Part shown: positions 59,103 to 64,000 of the stretch, piece after piece
Position numbering within the stretch: the stretch's first letter is position 1
Layout: every line of letters begins with the position of its first letter
Assembly: GCA_910576205.1 (NCBI GenBank)
Contig: CAJTHL010000007.1
Location: forward strand, 62,001 to 126,000
Direction: 5' to 3'
From: Clostridia bacterium
GTDB lineage: Bacteria; Bacillota; Clostridia; Lachnospirales; Lachnospiraceae
Length of the DNA: 64,000 nucleotides
Translations under genes and position numbers: made by a program
Notes under the pieces: generated by a model
The model's input: the letters and a program-made list of their open reading frames with translations, nothing else
Database searches by the model: none
What the model was told of the DNA's origin: nothing

Positions 59103-60101
59103 CTATCCCTCTTCCACTCTCTCCTGGATTTTCACAGCCATATTTTTATTATGAACACCCAGCTGGCCGATAAACCAAGGCTGGCCTGCTATATGGAGTG
59201 TTACATCGGAGTCCTTTGGCTTGTTGAGATTGATTACGTCTCCTACCTGGAAGTTGTATACGTCGTCCAGGCTCAGTCTCGCCACGCCAAGCTCTGCCAT
59301 AACATCCAGCTCTGAATTCCGGATACTGTCCAGAATGTCCTCTCTGGTTCCCTTCTGCTTGTTGGCAATGTCAATGCCGGCCAGATGCTTTGTCTTGTCA
59401 ATAGTCTCAAAGATCTCCGACATAAGGGTTCCCGGGATACAGATATTTAAAATTCCGCTCCGGCCCAGCATCTTGATGTTCAGCATGACAATCACCACAG
59501 CTTCATCCACGCTAACCCCCTGGAACATGCTGGGGTTTTCTTCCATCCTGTCGAATTCCGCATCCAGCTTCACATGGGTAGACCATACATCCTTATTGAT
59601 ATTTACAAAGTATTTGATAACCTTCTGATACAGGGCATATTCAATGTCCGTATACACATAGGAGGCGGAAACGTTATCCGTTCCCATGCCGCCCATCAGC
59701 CGGTCTACCATGGAAATCATAACCTCCGGTGAAATATGCATCAGAATGGGAGCCGCCTGAAGTTCATCCATCAGGGACACCCGTGCGATGGTCATCACAT
59801 CCGTATCGCTTAAGGCATTGCTGAACTCGTAATATCTCTGCTCCTCCACGCCCATAACCGTTACCTCGCTGGCCACCTTGAACAGGCCGTTGATCTGCGA
59901 GGACGCCACCCGGGCATAGTTGTCGTAAATATTGTGAAGCATCTTCAGCTTATCCTTGGTATATTTCTTTGGGCTGAAAAAGTCGTACTTTTTATACTTT
60001 ATTTCCGGCTCTTTTTCCTTTTTTTCGTCTGCGCCGCCTCCGCCATTCTGCATGGAATTCAGCAACGCGTCAATCTGGCTTTGCGAAAGTACTTCTGCCA
60101 T
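59103..60101 (-). CDS. fliM: Flagellar motor switch protein FliM
   Basis: 332-residue C-ring protein. The N-terminal CheY-P-binding peptide is LSQSQIDALLNSM, followed by a middle CheC-like domain without the phosphatase residues, and a C-terminal FliN-like domain near 255-330 (MAELGVARLSLDDVYNFQVGDVI). Length is standard. It is 18 bases after motB. Confidence 0.95.
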   Translation of the reverse strand: MAEVLSQSQIDALLNSMQNGGGGADEKKEKEPEIKYKKYDFFSPKKYTKDKLKMLHNIYDNYARVASSQINGLFKVASEVTVMGVEEQRYYEFSNALSDTDVMTIARVSLMDELQAAPILMHISPEVMISMVDRLMGGMGTDNVSASYVYTDIEYALYQKVIKYFVNINKDVWSTHVKLDAEFDRMEENPSMFQGVSVDEAVVIVMLNIKMLGRSGILNICIPGTLMSEIFETIDKTKHLAGIDIANKQKGTREDILDSIRNSELDVMAELGVARLSLDDVYNFQVGDVINLNKPKDSDVTLHIAGQPWFIGQLGVHNKNMAVKIQERVEEG

Positions 60102-60119
60102 AGTTTCCCCCGCCTTTAC

Positions 60120-61013
60120 TTATTCTGTAGCTGCATCTAAGCCTGTGCCCACACCTGTTCCTTCGTCTGAGCCGGCGTCTGTCTCCCCGCCTGCTCCAGC
60201 GTCTGTTTCCGTGCCCGCCTCTGTCTCTGCGCCTGTTTCTGTCCCTGTCTCTCCGTCTGTAATATTATACACCTCTCTGTAATAATCATCAAGACTCTGA
60301 ACAACCGCATCGTTCTTTGTAATCAGAATTTCTACCCGTCTGTTTTTTGCCCGGTCCTCGGCCGTATCAAAAGAAGCAATGGGCCGATGCTGGCCGTATC
60401 CGGTGGAAATCATTTTTTCCGGGCCAATGGAACTGTGCTCATGGATATAGGCTGTAACCCTGGCCGCCCGCTCGCTGGACAGTACCCGGTCTGTCACCGG
60501 GTTGTTGGGCTTCTCGGGATTTCCCTGGGAGGTATGGCCAAGCACCTGAATCTCCTTGATGCTGGAGCTTACGCCATCCAGACACTGGATAAAGAGATCC
60601 AGAATATGTTCCCCGTCTTCCGTGATAAGCGCGCTCTCCGGGTTAAAGAATACATTATCACGAAATGTAATAAATGTATAGCCCTCTCCTTTATTCAGCT
60701 CCACTTCTCCATCCAGATTGTTTTCCTTGATGGCCTTCTCCAGCATATAATACAGATCCTCAAAATCTTCGATATCTATATCCGCCGCACCTTCTACCTC
60801 CACGCCCTCTTCATTCTGCTCTTCATTTACAACGATCTGGGATACTTCTTCCGCATTGGGGTTAAAGCTCTTTACAATCAGCTCCCACTTCATCTGGTCT
60901 ACGGTGGAAATGGAGTAGAGAAGCACAAAGAAACACAGCAACAGCGTAACCATGTCGCCATATGTATCCATCCAGCTGGATCCTTCTTCCGGGGCTTTCT
61001 GTCTTTTTGCCAT
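60120..61013 (-). CDS. motB: Flagellar motor stator protein MotB
   Basis: 297-residue stator subunit. The N-terminal transmembrane helix holds the proton-carrying Asp20 in GDMVTLLLCFFVLLYSIS. The OmpA-like peptidoglycan-binding domain is at about 125-245, with IQVLGHTSQGNPEKPNN and SSERAARVTAYI. The last 46 residues (252-297) are a Gly/Thr/Glu/Asp repeat-like acidic tail not usual in MotB. It starts nine bases after motA. Confidence 0.94.
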   Translation of the reverse strand: MAKRQKAPEEGSSWMDTYGDMVTLLLCFFVLLYSISTVDQMKWELIVKSFNPNAEEVSQIVVNEEQNEEGVEVEGAADIDIEDFEDLYYMLEKAIKENNLDGEVELNKGEGYTFITFRDNVFFNPESALITEDGEHILDLFIQCLDGVSSSIKEIQVLGHTSQGNPEKPNNPVTDRVLSSERAARVTAYIHEHSSIGPEKMISTGYGQHRPIASFDTAEDRAKNRRVEILITKNDAVVQSLDDYYREVYNITDGETGTETGAETEAGTETDAGAGGETDAGSDEGTGVGTGLDAATE

Positions 61014-61022
61014 ATCGTCACC

Positions 61023-61856
61023 TTATTTCTCTTTTTTGGACTTTTTCTTCTTGCCGCCGTCGTCTCCGCCGCCGGAGCCGTCGCTATTCAAGATCTTCGT
61101 CTGCATCTTCTGATCCAGATAGGAGGCAAGCTTTTCCTTCAGAAACTTGGGATTATCGCCGGCCTGGATAGACATAATGCCCTCCACCATAATCTGCCGG
61201 TAGCGCATCTCCTCATCGTTGCGGATTCTGAGCTTCTTCGCCATAGGCGAAAAGATTAGGTTTGCCAGAATACAGCCGTAGAAGGTGGTAACCAGGGCCA
61301 CGGACATATCCTCACCCAGAGTGCTGGCTCCGCCGGAATCCAGGTTCATACTTTTCAGCATGTTTACCAGACCTACCAGCGTACCGATCATACCGAAAGC
61401 CGGCGCATAGCTGGAAGCTTTCTCATAGATGGCCACGCCGGAATCGTGCCGGTCCGCAATAGCGTCCAATTCGTTTTCCAGCCTGCTTCGGATTTCATCC
61501 TCCTCCGCGGCATCCACCACCAACATAAGGCCCTGCTTAAAAAACAGGTCCTCAATTTCATTTGCCTTTTCCTCCAGGGAAAGAAGACCGTTCTGTCTGG
61601 CAAGTTGCGCCATCTCCACCAGCTGGTCGATAAGCGCCTGGTAATCATAACGCTTCCCCTGAATCATAATCTTCATATGCTTTCCCATCTTGGCAAAATG
61701 GCTGAAGGGGAAGCTGGCCATAACGCCGCAGATGGTTCCTCCGATTGTAAGGAACACGCTTCCGGGGTCCACGAAGTTCATGATCTTCGTGGGCGTGATT
61801 CCTATGACGATAATGACAAATCCTAATACAATACCAATAACTGTCGATAAGTCCAT
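61023..61856 (-). CDS. motA: Flagellar motor stator protein MotA
   Basis: 277-residue stator subunit with four transmembrane helices: MDLSTVIGIVLGFVIIVIGI and PGSVFLTIGGTICGVMASFPF at the N-terminus, and AFGMIGTLVGLVNML and STLGEDMSVALVTTFYGCILANLIF near the C-terminus. The cytosolic loop with Arg/Glu residues contacts FliG. The C-terminus is Lys/Gly/Asp-rich. It is followed at once by motB. Confidence 0.95.
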   Translation of the reverse strand: MDLSTVIGIVLGFVIIVIGITPTKIMNFVDPGSVFLTIGGTICGVMASFPFSHFAKMGKHMKIMIQGKRYDYQALIDQLVEMAQLARQNGLLSLEEKANEIEDLFFKQGLMLVVDAAEEDEIRSRLENELDAIADRHDSGVAIYEKASSYAPAFGMIGTLVGLVNMLKSMNLDSGGASTLGEDMSVALVTTFYGCILANLIFSPMAKKLRIRNDEEMRYRQIMVEGIMSIQAGDNPKFLKEKLASYLDQKMQTKILNSDGSGGGDDGGKKKKSKKEK

Positions 61857-61888
61857 ATCTTTCTCTCACCTCTTGTGTCTATCAGACA

Positions 61889-62086
61889 TTATTTATCCTG
61901 AACGAAGTTCGTAATCGCTCCGTTGTATTCGATTGTTTTTTGTATAATCTCCTCTGGTGATTCCTTAACCACATGAAATCTTCCATTCATCATGACAATC
62001 TTCGATTCCGGAATCAGATCGATACACTCAATCTGCGCCTCATTGATTACAATTCTATGGTCATTAAGCTTATGAACGATAATCAT
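61889..62086 (-). CDS. flbD: Flagellar FlbD family protein
   Basis: 65-residue protein with the FlbD pattern: MIIVHKLNDHRIVINEAQIECID and VMMNGRFHVVKESPEEI. Function is unclear in most Firmicutes; it is a common small gene between flgE and motA. The name is shared with an unrelated Caulobacter regulator. It starts after AGAGGGGAATTATCT. Confidence 0.88.
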   Translation of the reverse strand: MIIVHKLNDHRIVINEAQIECIDLIPESKIVMMNGRFHVVKESPEEIIQKTIEYNGAITNFVQDK

Positions 62087-62167
62087 AGATAATTCCCCTC
62101 TCCTGTGCCGGTTCCGCCGCGGCGGATCGTCTGCCGGACCAGACCGTTCCCCTGTAAAAGTCCCTCT

Positions 62168-62196
62168 GGCAGCCAGGGAGAATCTCCCCGGCTGCC
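62168..62196 (-). promoter_or_regulatory. Strong hairpin between flgE and flbD
   Basis: GGCAGCC (62168-62174) pairs with GGCTGCC (62190-62196), and GGGAG/CTCCC extends the stem inward. No long U tract follows. It lies within the 135-base gap between flgE stop and flbD start, where operon segments may be processed or attenuated. Confidence 0.5.
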
Positions 62197-62221
62197 TTCC
62201 AGGTCTTTTCTAAATCATGCA

Positions 62222-63562
62222 TTAACGTTTCATATTAACAAGTTCCTGAAGCATCTCATCTGTTACTGTGATGATCTTGGAGTTGGCCTGGAATCCTCTC
62301 TGGGTGGTAATCATATTGGAGAATTCGTTTGCCAGATCCGTGTTTGCCATCTCCAGCATCTTGCTGCGGATGGAGCCTACCTGGCCTCCGTCGGGAGCCA
62401 TGGCCTCCACGTCGCCGGCATTGTCGCCAATGCTGAAATAATATCCGTTGGTTTTTACCAGGCCGTTGGGGTTCTCCACCGCTACCAGGCAAAGCTGCCC
62501 AAGTACAATCGGACGGTTCTGTGTGTCAATGCCGGTAATTACACCCAGTTCGCTCATGCTCCAGCTCTGGATATTGTACTGCGTATAAGTATCCGGGTCA
62601 ATGGGAATCTGAATCGGTGACAGGGTTTCCTCAAATACGGCGTCAATGCCAGCCTTATAGTCGATTCCATTTACCATTTCGCTCTTATAAGACTGGTTTG
62701 TTCCTGCCGCAGCGTCAAATGCTCCCATTGCACTGGTTACTCCCGTATCCCCACCTGTTCCTTTTTCTTTTGCAGTAATCGTCAGACTTACTGTGGGCGG
62801 ATTTGCCTGTGTATTGTAACCGGACATGCCATAGGTAACTGCATCGTTATAGACCTTTTCACCTGTTGCCGGATCCTCTGTGATCTTACCAGTTTCTTCT
62901 GCATTTGCCGCTTTAAACCATTGGGTTAAAGCAACAGAAAAAGTTTTGGATGTAATTTCGTACTCTTTGCCGCCAATGGACATTTTGCCTGGCACCGCAG
63001 CCCCTGTGGCAGGGTCTGTCGATGGCGCCGTCCATGTCACCTCCGCATTTTTAATCGTAGCCTCAGCCTGGGTAGCCGGTGTTTCCGGAATCCCCGTTCC
63101 CTCTACCACCGCGTATCCATACACATAATTCTTCTGACTGTCTACAATATACCCATTATTATCCGGGGAAAAAATACCCACTCTGGACAAATATAACCCA
63201 GACCCCTTCACATCCGTAACTCCACCATTAATCATACCACCCACCAGAAACAGGCCGGTACCGTCGATCATGCAGTCCAGCTCGTTGTCCGAGGGGGAGG
63301 GTGCTCCCGTAGTATACTGGAAGCTGATGGATGCCATCTGGGAACCATAACCCACCTGGGAAGGGTTGCGTCCACCCATGCCGCCTGCGTTGGTCACACC
63401 GCCGGAACTGTTGATGGATGTGGTATAAATGGAATCCATAAAGTTATAGCTGTAGGACTTATAGCCCCAGGTATTTACGTTTGCAATGTTGTTACCGATT
63501 ACGTCCATTTTACTCTGATGGGCCTTTAAACCGGCCACACCAGCGAACATTGATTTAACCAT
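62222..63562 (-). CDS. flgE: Flagellar hook protein FlgE
   Basis: 446-residue hook subunit. N-terminus MVKSMFAGVAGLKAHQSKMDVIGNNIANVNTWGYKSYSYNFMD and C-terminus LEMANTDLANEFSNMITTQRGFQANSKIITVTDEMLQELVNMKR are the hook/rod motifs. The central variable domain (about 130-330) is Thr/Gly-rich and surface exposed. It follows the small flagellar operon protein by 85 bases. The start follows GGAAGGATAATAAAC. Confidence 0.93.
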   Translation of the reverse strand: MVKSMFAGVAGLKAHQSKMDVIGNNIANVNTWGYKSYSYNFMDSIYTTSINSSGGVTNAGGMGGRNPSQVGYGSQMASISFQYTTGAPSPSDNELDCMIDGTGLFLVGGMINGGVTDVKGSGLYLSRVGIFSPDNNGYIVDSQKNYVYGYAVVEGTGIPETPATQAEATIKNAEVTWTAPSTDPATGAAVPGKMSIGGKEYEITSKTFSVALTQWFKAANAEETGKITEDPATGEKVYNDAVTYGMSGYNTQANPPTVSLTITAKEKGTGGDTGVTSAMGAFDAAAGTNQSYKSEMVNGIDYKAGIDAVFEETLSPIQIPIDPDTYTQYNIQSWSMSELGVITGIDTQNRPIVLGQLCLVAVENPNGLVKTNGYYFSIGDNAGDVEAMAPDGGQVGSIRSKMLEMANTDLANEFSNMITTQRGFQANSKIITVTDEMLQELVNMKR

Positions 63563-63647
63563 GTTTATTATCCTTCCTTCATTACCATTTGCCGCCGTCC
63601 CTCCGCCAGAACTTCTGCCTGACAGTGAGCCTCCATAAATGGTCCGG

Positions 63648-64000
63648 CTATATTAAGACGGCGCTGTCAATATTTGTGAAAATATTCTGCTTCATCTCCT
63701 GGTTCGTCATGGTAGTGACCACCACATTATTGGGAACATTGACGATAAACGCCCCCTGCTCTCCGATGACTACCACGTCTCTGGCTCCCTTTTCCCTTGC
63801 TTTTCCAATGGCCTGATTAAGGTCGTTTAGAAGGGATTCTGTCACCTGGATGCCTCTCTGTTCCACTCTGGTGGCTGCATGCTTGGAAAACCGTACTTTA
63901 TCGCTGTCTTCCATGACATTCTGAAGAAGCGCCCCGAACCCGGTGTTTACCTGTCCTGTTGTAAGGGTTGAACGCTCCAGCTTTAACTGCTGGACGCTGA
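63648..64000 (-). CDS. Flagellar operon protein (TIGR02530 type), N-terminus off the right edge
   Basis: The frame is open beyond the ATG at 63914 to the window edge, reading SVQQLKLERS and GFGALLQNVMEDS before it, so the gene is at least 117 residues and starts outside. The recognisable core is VRFSKHAATRVEQRGIQVTESLLNDLNQAIGKAREKGARDVVVIGEQGAFIVNVPNNVVVT. The family is called flagellar operon protein and lies next to flgD and flgE in many Firmicutes; it has been suggested to help hook assembly. Function is unproven. Confidence 0.8.
   Translation of the reverse strand, partial: SVQQLKLERSTLTTGQVNTGFGALLQNVMEDSDKVRFSKHAATRVEQRGIQVTESLLNDLNQAIGKAREKGARDVVVIGEQGAFIVNVPNNVVVTTMTNQEMKQNIFTNIDSAVLI

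Overview
The window looks like chromosomal DNA of a motile, low-GC Gram-positive Clostridia, most likely a Lachnospiraceae. The evidence is the Bacillus/Clostridium-type fla/che gene set (FliY with CheC-like domains, CheC, CheD, CheV, an RpoD-independent sigma-28), a lysine riboswitch, GreA, a Tet(M)-like factor, a DUF4317 protein, strong AGGAGG-type ribosome binding sites and intermediate GC. No tRNA, rRNA, CRISPR array or complete insertion sequence was seen.

Layout. 1-1314: the start of a cell-wall amidase gene (minus strand, running off the left edge) and an SDR reductase. 1386-4386: two visibly A+T-rich convergent genes, an AlbA_2/Schlafen-like ATPase-regulator and a P-loop NTPase, separated by a perfect 22-bp inverted repeat; this looks like a small acquired island. 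4684-6374: an ApbE flavin transferase lipoprotein and a decayed small ORF region that still has a promoter. 6495-17299: an eight-gene minus-strand carbohydrate operon (ribose-type ABC importer, UroD-like protein, two FGGY kinases of which one is frameshifted, a 2-hydroxyacid dehydrogenase, a phosphohexomutase), facing a divergent DeoR regulator (17695-18477) across a region with 10-bp-phased direct repeats. 18644-28500: housekeeping genes: a Suv3-like helicase, an NhaC-type transporter under a lysine riboswitch, GreA, DUF4317, a CNNM/CBS membrane protein and a Tet(M)-like GTPase fused to a NYN RNase-like domain.

28655-32201: a plus-strand four-gene operon (GT2 glycosyltransferase with a repeat tail, ribulose-phosphate epimerase, IspD/TarI-type cytidylyltransferase, Zn-dependent polyol dehydrogenase) that could make and transfer a CDP-pentitol. 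It is followed by a gene of unknown function with a sigma-28-type promoter. 33437-64000 is a motility/chemotaxis locus, almost all on the minus strand: flgE, flbD, motA, motB, fliM, cheY, flgC, fliY, fliO, fliP, fliQ, fliR, flhB, flhA, fliA, two FlgF/FlgG-type rod genes, cheC, cheD, cheV and an EAL/HDOD protein. Then come late genes: fliD-fliS-fliT-like (sigma-28 promoter), an FtsE-like ATPase, a second short FliD-like protein, a degenerate nucleotidyltransferase and two chemoreceptors. FlhF and FlhG are not at their usual place between flhA and fliA.

Inserted head-on in the motility locus is a two-gene plus-strand unit (44037-45690): a Soj/ParA-type ATPase and a protein with a short basic N-terminus, a long Pro/Glu-rich linker and a C-terminal ComFB domain. 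Together with the neighbouring degenerate EAL-HDOD protein this is the best candidate here for an undescribed system: a ParA-driven positioning module coupled to cyclic-dinucleotide sensing for the flagellar or chemosensory machinery.
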